A stretch of DNA of 64,000 nt from Actinocrispum wychmicini (GTDB lineage: Bacteria; Actinomycetota; Actinomycetes; Mycobacteriales; Pseudonocardiaceae), in assembly GCF_004345645.1 (NCBI RefSeq), contig NZ_SLWS01000002.1:744001-808000 (forward strand), in the 5' to 3' direction. The notes under the pieces are model-generated. The model was not told where the DNA came from. It ran no database searches and worked only from the letters and a program-made list of their open reading frames with translations. The first letter of the stretch is position 1, and each line of letters opens with the position of its first letter. This document shows, one piece after another, positions 51,490 to 60,480 of this stretch. A program made the translations under genes and the position numbers.

Positions 51490-52347
51490 GTGACGAAGGA
51501 CTTCGACATCGCGGTCGAATCGACGGCTCGGCTCGGCGAGGGCCCCACGTGGGACGCGGCCACCGGAACCCTGATCTGGGTGGACATCCTGGGTTCCGCC
51601 GTGCACCGCTGGAACCCGGCCACCGGCGTCGACACCGCCATCGACACCCCCCAGCACGTCGGCGCGGCCAAACCCCGGTCCAACGGCGGCCTGGTGCTGA
51701 ACCTGCGGGACGGGATCGCGATCGTCGAACCGTCCGGCGAGCGGCGCTGGCTCGTCTACTGGGCCCGCGAGGGCGTGCGCGGCAACGATGCGGGTGTGGA
51801 CGCCGCGGGCCGCCTGTGGGCCGGGACGATGCGTTACGACACCGCGGACGGCGGCGGCTGGCTGGCCCGGATCGAACCGGACGGCACGGCCACGACCGCC
51901 CTGAAGCAGGTCACGATCAGCAACGGCGTCGGCTGGAGCCCGGACAACACCCTGATGTACTACGCCGACACCGCGACCGGCGTGATCGACGTGTTCGACT
52001 ACGACCTCTCGTCCGGCGACGCTACGTCCCGGCGGCTGTTCGTGGCCGTCGACGGCGATCCCGACGGCCTCTGCGTGGACGTGGACGGCTGTGTCTGGTC
52101 GGCCATCTGGGGAGCCGGCGAGGTCCGCCGCTACACCCCTGAGGGCCGTCTCGACCGCACGATCACGTTCCCGGCACCGCACACCTCGGCGTGCTCGTTC
52201 GGCGGTCCAGGGCTCACCGACCTGTACGTCACGTCCGCCCGCGCCGGGCTCACCGACGCCGACCTGGCCGCGGACCCCCTGTCCGGCTCGCTGTTCGTGG
52301 TGCCCGACGCCGGCTCGGGCATGCCGTCAACGGTGTTCGCCGGCTGA
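51490..52347 (+). CDS. SMP-30/gluconolactonase-type beta-propeller hydrolase
   Basis: 285 residues from GTG at 51490. RLGEGPTWDAATGTLIWVDI holds the metal-binding Glu; RGNDAGVDAAGRLWAGTM, ISNGVGWSPDNTLMYYADT and DGDPDGLCVDVDGCVWSA supply the remaining calcium ligands (Asn, Asp). Such enzymes hydrolyse sugar lactones, e.g. in pentose or glucose oxidation. No sugar dehydrogenase genes are nearby, so the substrate is unknown. The 3' end overlaps the convergent serine hydrolase by 21 bases. It interrupts the conserved cysM-rhomboid neighbourhood. Confidence 0.9.
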   Translation: MTKDFDIAVESTARLGEGPTWDAATGTLIWVDILGSAVHRWNPATGVDTAIDTPQHVGAAKPRSNGGLVLNLRDGIAIVEPSGERRWLVYWAREGVRGNDAGVDAAGRLWAGTMRYDTADGGGWLARIEPDGTATTALKQVTISNGVGWSPDNTLMYYADTATGVIDVFDYDLSSGDATSRRLFVAVDGDPDGLCVDVDGCVWSAIWGAGEVRRYTPEGRLDRTITFPAPHTSACSFGGPGLTDLYVTSARAGLTDADLAADPLSGSLFVVPDAGSGMPSTVFAG

Positions 52348-53463
52348 GTACGTCCAGAAGTCCCGGAACAGCTTCGGCGGGACCGGGCTGTCGGCGGCGC
52401 GCTGGGTCATCAGGAGGGCGACCGTGCCGGTGCCCGGCGTGACGTGCGCGGACGTGCCCGTTCCGCCGACCCAGCCGTACCGTCCGGGCACGTTCCACGG
52501 GTCCCTGCGGGCGACGTCCACCGAGCCGCCGAAGCCCCAGCCCTGGCCTTCCAGGAACAACGTGCCGCCGTCCCGCTGGGCCTGGGTCAGGTGGTCGGCC
52601 AGCATCAGCCCGGTCGACTCGGCCGACAACAGCGTTCCGCCGCCGGCCAGCAGCATCCGGCCGAACGCGTGCCAGTCGTCCACGGTCGAGACCAGCCCGC
52701 CCGCGCCCGACGGGAACGCCGGCAGCCGGCTCCACTGCCCGTCCGGCGGGTCAGCGAGCTCAAGCCCGTCGTCAGTGGCCCGGTAGTAGCCGCAGAACCT
52801 GTCCAGCTTCCCAGCGGGCACAGCAAAGCCCGTGTCGGCCATGGCCAACGGCTCGAACACCCGCTCGGCCAGGAACTCCGGCAGCGACCGCCCGGTCACC
52901 CGGGAGACGAGCACACCCTGCAAGTCGGAACACGCGTTGTACAGCCACTGTTCGCCGGGCTGGAACACCATCGGGATGTCGGCGAGGACCGCCATCCACT
53001 CGTCCGGCGCGGGCGGCCTCTGCACCTCCCTACCGTCCCCCTGCAGCCGCTCGGCGATCAACTGGACCGCGGGCCAGTCGAACCGGTCCGGAAACCCGTA
53101 CCCGGCCCGGGACGTGAGCAGGTCGAACACGGTGATCGGCCGGTTGGCCGGGACCACGTCGGCCACCGGACCCGCCGGCGTCCGCACCACCTTGGGAGAC
53201 GCCAACTCGGGCAGCCACTTCGCCACGGGATCGTCGAGCGAGATCACACCGTCGTCCACCAGCACCATGACCGCGGCAGCGACGATCGGCTTGGTGATGG
53301 ACGCGATCCGGAAGATCGTGTCCCGCGCCATCGGCGCGGTGCCCTCGACATCGACCGACCCGACAGCGGCCACCTCAACCTCGTCACCCCGCGCCACCAA
53401 AGCCACGGCACCAGGCACAAAGCCGTCGCTGACGGCCGATTCCAGCAGCCCCTGAAGCTCCAT
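52327..53463 (-). CDS. Serine hydrolase of the class C beta-lactamase family
   Basis: 378 residues from ATG at 53463 with GAGAAGGG upstream; upstream in-frame codons belong to the antisense of cysM. The S-x-x-K motif is SITKPIVA; the Tyr motif is in WLYNACSDLQG, a variant of YxN; GGTGTSAHV near the end is the KTG-equivalent. There is no signal peptide, so it is probably a cytoplasmic esterase or D-aminopeptidase-like enzyme and not a secreted lactamase. It lies 61 bases after cysM and may be read through from that operon. Confidence 0.88.
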   Translation of the reverse strand: MELQGLLESAVSDGFVPGAVALVARGDEVEVAAVGSVDVEGTAPMARDTIFRIASITKPIVAAAVMVLVDDGVISLDDPVAKWLPELASPKVVRTPAGPVADVVPANRPITVFDLLTSRAGYGFPDRFDWPAVQLIAERLQGDGREVQRPPAPDEWMAVLADIPMVFQPGEQWLYNACSDLQGVLVSRVTGRSLPEFLAERVFEPLAMADTGFAVPAGKLDRFCGYYRATDDGLELADPPDGQWSRLPAFPSGAGGLVSTVDDWHAFGRMLLAGGGTLLSAESTGLMLADHLTQAQRDGGTLFLEGQGWGFGGSVDVARRDPWNVPGRYGWVGGTGTSAHVTPGTGTVALLMTQRAADSPVPPKLFRDFWTYSAGEHR

Positions 53464-53524
53464 CACGCCCACCCTTCTCCTCGTCCGAAGGATGGACCAC
53501 CACACCGGCGAAAACTCATCGGGC

Positions 53525-54752
<1,228 letters not shown>

Positions 54753-54791
54753 GGGAAACCTCCGGAATTGCCGAACAGGGGTGCGAGTGAC

Positions 54792-55247
54792 TCAGTGCCG
54801 GTCGGGAACGTCGTCCGCGCCGGTGTGCGAGAACAGGTACGACTCGACGACCTCGACCGGCTCCTCGGTGACCTCGCCGGCCACGATCCGGTACGACCGC
54901 AGCTCGGTCTCCTCCGGATGCCGCGTGGACAGCAGCACGTAGTGCGCGCCCGGCTCGCCGGCCAGGTCGACGTCGGTACGGGACGGGTACGCCTCGGTCA
55001 TCGTGTGCGAGTGGTAGATCACCACCGGCTCCTCGCCGTTGCCGTCCATCTCCCGCTTCAGCCGGATCTGCTCCATCGAGTCGAACTGGTAGAAGTTGGG
55101 CGACCTGGCGAAGTTGGTCATCGGGACGAACCGCTCCGGCCGATCCGACCCCTCCGGGCCGGGCAGCATGCCGCACGCCTCATCCGGGTGGTCACGCCTG
55201 GCGTGGGCGATCATCTCGTCCACTAGGTCTCGGCGGATCTGCAACAC
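54792..55247 (-). CDS. mec: Mec, JAMM-type metallopeptidase releasing cysteine from CysO
   Basis: 151 residues. The zinc-binding JAMM motif is YHSHTMTEAYPSRTDVDLA (HxH then S-x-x-D-x-x-x), with the catalytic Glu in HPDEACGMLPG. It hydrolyses the CysO-cysteine adduct, completing the CysO-dependent cysteine pathway. The start ATG is at 55247. Order mec-cysO-cysM is conserved. Confidence 0.95.
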   Translation of the reverse strand: MLQIRRDLVDEMIAHARRDHPDEACGMLPGPEGSDRPERFVPMTNFARSPNFYQFDSMEQIRLKREMDGNGEEPVVIYHSHTMTEAYPSRTDVDLAGEPGAHYVLLSTRHPEETELRSYRIVAGEVTEEPVEVVESYLFSHTGADDVPDRH

Positions 55248-55299
55248 GACTCCATCCTAAAGGCTGGGTGAGCGGCTTCCAGTGGGTGAGACGGACCGC

Positions 55300-55755
55300 T
55301 CAGTCCGACGTCCGCGGGGCGCCCTGGAACGTCCGCTGCAACCAGGCGGACGCCATGTTGTCGTGCAGCGCGAGGCAGTACTTCGCCAGCACGCCGATGT
55401 CGGAGATCGAGCCAGGCTCCCCGGCGTGATCGTCGAGGAACCGGGGCAGGTGCGCCAGCGCGACGAACCGGGCGTCGAAATCGGCCTGGTCCAGCTCGCT
55501 CAGCGGGCGGTCCCAGGTCTCCAGCGCCCGCTGCACGGACCTGAGGACCTCGGCCCGCATGCCCGCTTCGTGCCTTGCCCGGAACTGGGCGGCGTACTCA
55601 CCGTTCGGTGAAACCGGTCGGAACAGCCGAGCCACCGCGACCGGGCCGCCGACCTTGGTCAGCAGCATGCCGGCCAGCCGCCGTGGCTTGCCGCCGCGCA
55701 GGCTGTCGGCGAACACCTCCAAGGCGTGCAGCAGCCGCTGGGCCTCGTAGTTCAT
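55300..55755 (-). CDS. Uncharacterised 151-aa protein coupled to a ClpS-like gene
   Basis: The ATG overlaps the preceding ClpS-like stop by ATGA (55752-55755). The protein is helical: MNYEAQRLLHALEVFADSLR, a basic GGKPRRLAGMLLTKV, RARHEAGMRAEVLRSVQRAL and YCLALHDNMASAWLQRTFQG. No family is recognised. Tight coupling to an adaptor-like protein suggests a partner or substrate role in proteolysis, but that is speculative. The equivalent position in the M. tuberculosis block has no such gene as far as I recall. Confidence 0.7.
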   Translation of the reverse strand: MNYEAQRLLHALEVFADSLRGGKPRRLAGMLLTKVGGPVAVARLFRPVSPNGEYAAQFRARHEAGMRAEVLRSVQRALETWDRPLSELDQADFDARFVALAHLPRFLDDHAGEPGSISDIGVLAKYCLALHDNMASAWLQRTFQGAPRTSD

Positions 55756-55988
55756 GTCGCGAACACCTCCGAATGCAACCCGAACACCTGCATCCGGGCG
55801 GCCAGCACCTCGGCGTCATGCTGGTCGGACAGATAGGCCACCGAAGCCATCTGCCCGCCTTCGAGTCGCGCCGGGATGTCCATCGCCTGGTCCAACGGGA
55901 GCCCGACCACCCGGTGCAGGACGAACGCGACTGTGGCCCCGGTGTTGATGTCGTCGTCCCGCAACACCACCTGCCATCCCCCTGTCAT
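55752..55988 (-). CDS. Second ClpS-like protein (truncated adaptor core)
   Basis: 78 residues from ATG at 55988, 8 bases after the P1-peptidase stop. The core follows ClpS: GGWQVVLRDDDINTGATVAF, VLHRVVGLPLDQAMDI, a GGQMASVAYLSDQHDAEVLA stretch and a final GLHSEVFAT strand. The N-terminal arm that delivers substrates to ClpC/ClpA is almost absent. The DDD replaces the N-D-x-x-N/T of true N-degron binders, and the usual H-x-x-G segment is changed to L-E-G-G. It may bind a different ligand or act as a decoy. Confidence 0.75.
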   Translation of the reverse strand: MTGGWQVVLRDDDINTGATVAFVLHRVVGLPLDQAMDIPARLEGGQMASVAYLSDQHDAEVLAARMQVFGLHSEVFAT

Positions 55989-55996
55989 GCCGGAGA

Positions 55997-56956
55997 TTAT
56001 GGCCAGATGTCCCGGTACGCTGGGAGCTCCCCCAAGGTTCTGGCGGCCAGCACGCCGTGCACCATGGCGCGGGCGAACGTGTCCGCGGCGGCCGTGCACA
56101 GCCGGTCCAACGCGAACGGCCGGGGCTCGGGGAGCTCCTGGGCACCCGTGGCCAGCGCGAACACCGTGTCGCCGTCGAACATCGAGTGCGCCGGCCGGAC
56201 CGATCGGGCCAGGCCGTCGTGCGCGGCGACCGCGAGCCGCTTGGCCTCGGCCTTGGACAGGCGGGCGTCCACTGCGACCACGCCGATGGTGGTGTTCAGC
56301 CGTCGGCGCGGGATGTTCGGCAACTCAGCGGCGCGGTGCGGCCACGGGCCGAACTCGCCGTCCTGTTCGAAATCCGCCCCGAACGGCACCCCGCTGCGCG
56401 CGTCAACGGCCTCGCCGACGGCGTTGGCCACCGCCAGCGCGCCCACAGTGAACTCGTCGACCTGCGCGCTGGCCGTACCCACGCCGCCTTTGAGCGAGCC
56501 GACCCGGGCACCTGTGCCGGCGCCGACGCTGCCCATCGGGATCTCGCGGACCGCGGCCTCGCAGGCCTCGTACCCGAACTCCGCTGTCGGGCGGTGGCCC
56601 CAGGCGTTCATCGGCAGGTCGAACAGCACGGCCGACGGCACGATCGGCACCACTTGGTGGTCCATCTCCCCCACCGGCAGCCCTGACTTGTGCTCTTCAA
56701 GCCAGCGCATCACACCGTCGGCCGCCGCAAGACCGTACGCGCTTCCGCCTGTCAGGCATATGGCGTTGACGTGCTGAACGAGGTTCTCGGGCAACAGTGC
56801 GTCCGTGTCACGCGTGCCGGGCGCGCCGCCTCGTGAGTCCACGGCGCCTACGGTCTGTGGCGGCGTGAGTACGACCGTTGTGCCCGTGGCCCAGCCGTCG
56901 CCGATGCGATGGTGGTGGCCGACCAAAAGCCCCTGGACGTCGGTGATCGCGTTCAT
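55997..56956 (-). CDS. P1 family (S58, DmpA-like) peptidase
   Basis: 319 residues from ATG at 56956 (MNAITDVQGLLVGHHHRIG). Conserved segments: ATGTTVVL, GVDSRGGAPGTR-like, AICLTGGSAYGLAAADGV, GSVGAGTGARVGSLKGGVG with T-A-S marking the self-processing Ser nucleophile, and VVAVDARLSKAEAKRLAVAA. DmpA-type proteins are N-terminal-nucleophile aminopeptidases/amidases. Orthologous by position to Rv1333. It is downstream of clpS-DUF2017. Confidence 0.9.
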   Translation of the reverse strand: MNAITDVQGLLVGHHHRIGDGWATGTTVVLTPPQTVGAVDSRGGAPGTRDTDALLPENLVQHVNAICLTGGSAYGLAAADGVMRWLEEHKSGLPVGEMDHQVVPIVPSAVLFDLPMNAWGHRPTAEFGYEACEAAVREIPMGSVGAGTGARVGSLKGGVGTASAQVDEFTVGALAVANAVGEAVDARSGVPFGADFEQDGEFGPWPHRAAELPNIPRRRLNTTIGVVAVDARLSKAEAKRLAVAAHDGLARSVRPAHSMFDGDTVFALATGAQELPEPRPFALDRLCTAAADTFARAMVHGVLAARTLGELPAYRDIWP

Positions 56957-57010
56957 GCCGTCATAGCGTGCACGAGTTCCGCCCGCACGCGCGTCCACCA
57001 GTGATCGCGG

Positions 57011-57568
57011 TCATAGCGACATGGCATGCACGAGCTCTTCCTGCACCAACGTCAACCAGTGGTACACCGGCAGGTGACCGCTTCGCGGGTCGTCGTCGGG
57101 CAGTTCGTCGGGCATGTTCTCGTCGACGTCCAACGCGGTCCCCAGGGCCAACCGGACGTCGTTCAGCGCGGACAGCCACGCGTCCGCCTGCTCCAGGTTC
57201 AGCCGCACCTCGCCCCCTTCGGGCGGGCACGTCGCCAGCACCACCCCAGCCACCCCGGTCTTCAGGTCCAGCAGCGTCGGCTCGTGCAGGGACCGCAGCG
57301 CCGCGGCCGAGTCGAGGTCCTCAGTGGCCGGTTTGTCGTCGTCCAGCCGGTGGAAGTCCGGCAGCAGGCGGGACAGGATCGGGTCGTCCGGGGCGGTGGA
57401 CGGGCCGGTCCGGATCCCGGTCAGCTCGGTCAGCTCGTCCTGCGGGGCCTCCTCGGCGCGGGCCAGCAGCATGTCGCTGACCTGGCTGACCATCGCCCGC
57501 AGGACGGCCGCCTCCTGTCGTTCCATCTCGGTGACGATCTCGTCGCCCTCACGACGCCAGGGATTCAC
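57011..57568 (-). CDS. DUF2017 protein
   Basis: 185 residues from GTG at 57568, which overlaps the clpS stop by GTGA. The sequence fits DUF2017: an N-terminal helix with [16 protein letters not shown], an acidic linker, and a C-terminal [20 protein letters not shown] followed by a [15 protein letters not shown] helix. The function is unknown; constant pairing with clpS in actinobacteria (Rv1331-Rv1332) suggests a role around Clp proteolysis. Confidence 0.92.
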   Translation of the reverse strand: MNPWRREGDEIVTEMERQEAAVLRAMVSQVSDMLLARAEEAPQDELTELTGIRTGPSTAPDDPILSRLLPDFHRLDDDKPATEDLDSAAALRSLHEPTLLDLKTGVAGVVLATCPPEGGEVRLNLEQADAWLSALNDVRLALGTALDVDENMPDELPDDDPRSGHLPVYHWLTLVQEELVHAMSL

Positions 57569-57852
57569 CCGGTGCGCTCCATCGTCGCCCACAGACCAGC
57601 CGCGTGCAGCCGCGCCACGTCCGCCTCCACCTTGTCCTTGTCGCCGGAGGACACTACGGCCTTGCCCTTGTGGTGCACGTCGAGCATCAGCTTGGTGGCC
57701 TTGTCCCGGGTGTAGCCGAACAGCTTCTGGAAAACGTACGTCACGTAGGACATCAGGTTGACCGGGTCGTTCCAGACGATCGTCTGCCACGGGTTGTCCT
57801 CAGCGCCCACCTCGGCCCCGTGGGTCTGTTCCAGCTCGACTGGCGTGGTCAT
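57565..57852 (-). CDS. clpS: ATP-dependent Clp protease adaptor ClpS
   Basis: 95 residues. [20 protein letters not shown] supplies the N-degron pocket (N-D-P-x-N), and [20 protein letters not shown] follows the family closely. It delivers N-degron substrates to ClpC1P1P2. A flexible N-terminal arm of about 20 residues is present, unlike in the short ClpS-like protein at 55752-55988. It is divergent from pncB. Confidence 0.95.
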   Translation of the reverse strand: MTTPVELEQTHGAEVGAEDNPWQTIVWNDPVNLMSYVTYVFQKLFGYTRDKATKLMLDVHHKGKAVVSSGDKDKVEADVARLHAAGLWATMERTG

Positions 57853-57947
57853 ACATCCATGGTCGCATGTCGGCCACCGGGGTGTTCGCCCCTGTTTGAC
57901 GTTGCCGGGTGATCGCGGCTCGGCGGGGCGCCATAGGCTGACGTCTC

Positions 57948-59264
57948 ATGAACATGCCCGACGACCGGGTGGCCGGGTCGACCATCAGCACAGCCCTGCT
58001 CACCGACCACTACGAGCTGACCATGCTGGCCGGTGCGCTGGCGGGCGGCACCGCGCAGCGCCCCTGTGTCTTCGAGGTGTTCGCCCGGCGCCTGCCGGAC
58101 GGCCGACGGTACGGGCTGGTGGGCGGCGTCCAGCGGGTGCTCGACGCGATCGCGCGGTTCCGGTTCGGCGACGACGAGCTGGCCCAGCTGAGCGATGCGA
58201 ACGTGGTGGACACGGAGACGCTGGACTGGCTGGCGGCGTACGAGTTCAGCGGCGACGTCGACGGCTACCCGGAGGGCGAGCTGTACTTCCCTGGCTCGCC
58301 GATCCTGACGGTCCGTGGCACGTTCGCCGAGGCGGTCGTGCTGGAGACGGTGGTGCTGTCGATCCTGAACCACGACAGCGCGATCCTCTCGGCCGCGGCG
58401 CGCATGGTCTCCGCGGCCAACGGTCGGCCGATCATCGAGATGGGTTCCCGCCGTACGCACGAAAACGCGGCCGTGGACAGCGCGCGGGCCGCGTACATCG
58501 CGGGCTTCGCGACAACGTCGAACCTGGAGGCGGGGCGCACCTACAACATCCCCACCGCGGGTACGTGCGCGCACGCGTTCACGTTGCTGCACGACTCCGA
58601 GCGCGAGGCTTTCCAGGCACAGATCGACAAGCTGGGCGTGGAAACGACCTTGCTGGTGGACACGTACGACATCACCGCGGGCATCAACACCGCCATCGAG
58701 ATCGCCGGCCCGGCGCTCGGCGCTATCCGGATCGACTCCGGCGACGTGGGCGTGCTCGCCCGGCAAGCCCGTGAGCAACTGGACTCGTTGGGCGCCAAGG
58801 ACACCCGGATCGTGGTGTCCGGCGACCTGGACGAGTACGCCATCGCGTCCCTGCGAGCCGAACCTGTCGACGCGTACGGCGTGGGGACGTCGCTGGTGAC
58901 CGGCTCGGGTGCGCCGACCGCCGGCATGGTCTACAAGCTGGTCGAGGTGGGCGGGCGACCGGTCGCGAAACGCAGCTCCCACAAGGAGTCCCGCGGTGGC
59001 CGCAAGGGCGCGATGCGCAAGCACAAGCCGACCGGAACGGCGTTGGAGGAGGTCGTCTACCTCCCGGACCAGCAGTGGCCGCAGATGACCGACAACGACC
59101 GGGACCTGCAAGTGCCGTTCCTGCGCGGTGGACAACCGGTGGCCGACCCGCCCACCCTGGAGCAGTGCCGCAAGCGGGTGAAGCGAGGACTGGTCAGCCT
59201 GCCATGGGAAGGCCTCAAGCTCTCCCACGGCGAACCGGCCATCCCCACCGTTTTCGTGGACTAG
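57948..59264 (+). CDS. pncB: Nicotinate phosphoribosyltransferase
   Basis: 438 residues. ALLTDHYELTMLAGAL, FEVFARRLPDGRRYGLVGGV, EMGSRRTHENAAVDSARAAY, the GTCAHAFTLLH segment and IRIDSGDVGVLA are family signatures. It joins nicotinate to PRPP, with ATP hydrolysis, in the Preiss-Handler NAD salvage route. pncA follows 10 bases later, giving nicotinamide to nicotinate to NaMN in one operon. Divergence from clpS matches Rv1330c/Rv1331. Confidence 0.95.
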   Translation: MNMPDDRVAGSTISTALLTDHYELTMLAGALAGGTAQRPCVFEVFARRLPDGRRYGLVGGVQRVLDAIARFRFGDDELAQLSDANVVDTETLDWLAAYEFSGDVDGYPEGELYFPGSPILTVRGTFAEAVVLETVVLSILNHDSAILSAAARMVSAANGRPIIEMGSRRTHENAAVDSARAAYIAGFATTSNLEAGRTYNIPTAGTCAHAFTLLHDSEREAFQAQIDKLGVETTLLVDTYDITAGINTAIEIAGPALGAIRIDSGDVGVLARQAREQLDSLGAKDTRIVVSGDLDEYAIASLRAEPVDAYGVGTSLVTGSGAPTAGMVYKLVEVGGRPVAKRSSHKESRGGRKGAMRKHKPTGTALEEVVYLPDQQWPQMTDNDRDLQVPFLRGGQPVADPPTLEQCRKRVKRGLVSLPWEGLKLSHGEPAIPTVFVD

Positions 59265-59274
59265 GAGCAGCCAG

Positions 59275-59844
59275 ATGGCACGCGCGCTGATCGTCGTGGA
59301 CGTCCAGAACGACTTCTGTGAAGGGGGTTCGCTGGCCGTCACCGGCGGCGCCGCGGTCGCCGCCGCCATCAGCCGGCACATCGCGTCCTCCGCTTACGAC
59401 GCCGTGGTGGCGACCCGCGACTACCACATCGACCCGGGCGCCCACTTCAGCGAGACACCGGACTATGTGGACAGCTGGCCGGTGCACTGCGTGGCCGGCA
59501 CCGCGGGCGCGTCGTTCCACCCGGAGCTGGACGTGACCGGGATCGAAGCGGTGTTCTCCAAAGGCGCCCACGCCGCCGCGTACTCAGGTTTCGAAGGGTT
59601 CTCGACGGACGGCTCCTCGCTCGCGGACTGGCTGCGGGCGCGTTCGGTCACCGAGGTCGACGTGGTGGGCATCGCCACGGACCACTGCGTGCGCGCAACG
59701 GCCGTGGACGCGACGCGCGCCGGCCTGTCCACCCGTGTGCTGCTTGACCTGACCGCCGGGGTGGCTCAATCCACAGTGGACACCGCGCTGACACAGCTTC
59801 AGGACGCGGGCGCGGACCTGGTCGGGACTCCCCGCGTGGGCTAG
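59275..59844 (+). CDS. pncA: Nicotinamidase (isochorismatase family)
   Basis: 189 residues, ATG at 59275 with AGGAG upstream. Catalytic Asp in VVDVQNDFCEGGSL, Lys in VFSKGAH and Cys in GIATDHCVRATA; metal-binding D-x-H-x-x-x-x-H in RDYHIDPGAHF. It converts nicotinamide to nicotinate for PncB. In mycobacteria PncA also activates pyrazinamide. The genes probably share the pncB promoter. Confidence 0.95.
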   Translation: MARALIVVDVQNDFCEGGSLAVTGGAAVAAAISRHIASSAYDAVVATRDYHIDPGAHFSETPDYVDSWPVHCVAGTAGASFHPELDVTGIEAVFSKGAHAAAYSGFEGFSTDGSSLADWLRARSVTEVDVVGIATDHCVRATAVDATRAGLSTRVLLDLTAGVAQSTVDTALTQLQDAGADLVGTPRVG

Positions 59845-59857
59845 CGCGCCCTGACCC

Positions 59858-60367
59858 TCAACTCCCAGCCGTTGGGACAACGGTCCCGAACCGGCGACGG
59901 GTGTCGCGGACGAAGGACTCGAACAGCGCCTTGTTGAGCGGAGCGCCCAGCTTCAGCGCTGTGCCCAGGCCATGGCGGGGTGTCAGCGCGAACGTCCACA
60001 CCAACCGGCTGCCGGTGGGTGTCGGGGTGACCTGGTAGTCCTCGGCGAACGACGCGAACAAGGGCATGTTGGCCTGGACGACGTAGAACGAGTGCCGGCG
60101 CTGCTCGTCGTCCCAACGGAAGAAATGCTCCCGCATCCGAAGCACCTTCCCCACCTCGACCAAGCGCGCCACGCCCTCCCCGAACGGCGGGTCACCCAGG
60201 TAGCGGACGTCGGTCAGCATGCGGCACCACGACAGCGGCCGGGCGACGGTCAGGCCGTTCCACACTGTGCCGGCGTCGGCGGCGACGTCGATCCGGTAGG
60301 TGAACCGCTGGGGAGCGGTGTCGAAGTACGTCTCGTCCACACCCTGCAGCGGGAATCGGAGGCTCAC
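59858..60367 (-). CDS. SRPBCC (START-like) family protein
   Basis: 169 residues from GTG at 60367; ATG at 60409 is an upstream alternative and neither has a good ribosome site. RFTYRIDVAADAGTVWNGLT, then WCRMLTDVRYLGDPPFGEGV, and TPTPTGSRLVWTFAL show the helix-grip fold with its hydrophobic cavity. Members bind lipids or polyketide-like ligands or act as cyclases; no neighbour indicates a ligand. It converges on pncA with a 13-base gap. Confidence 0.8.
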   Translation of the reverse strand: MSLRFPLQGVDETYFDTAPQRFTYRIDVAADAGTVWNGLTVARPLSWCRMLTDVRYLGDPPFGEGVARLVEVGKVLRMREHFFRWDDEQRRHSFYVVQANMPLFASFAEDYQVTPTPTGSRLVWTFALTPRHGLGTALKLGAPLNKALFESFVRDTRRRFGTVVPTAGS

Positions 60368-60480
60368 CCTACCGGACAGTAGCAAAACACGGCCCGCGCG
60401 GCGACTCATGACTTTCGTGTCACGATCGGCCGTTCGGATTCGATTAGCGGGTGCAGACCCCCAACGGTCGGGAGGCGTGA

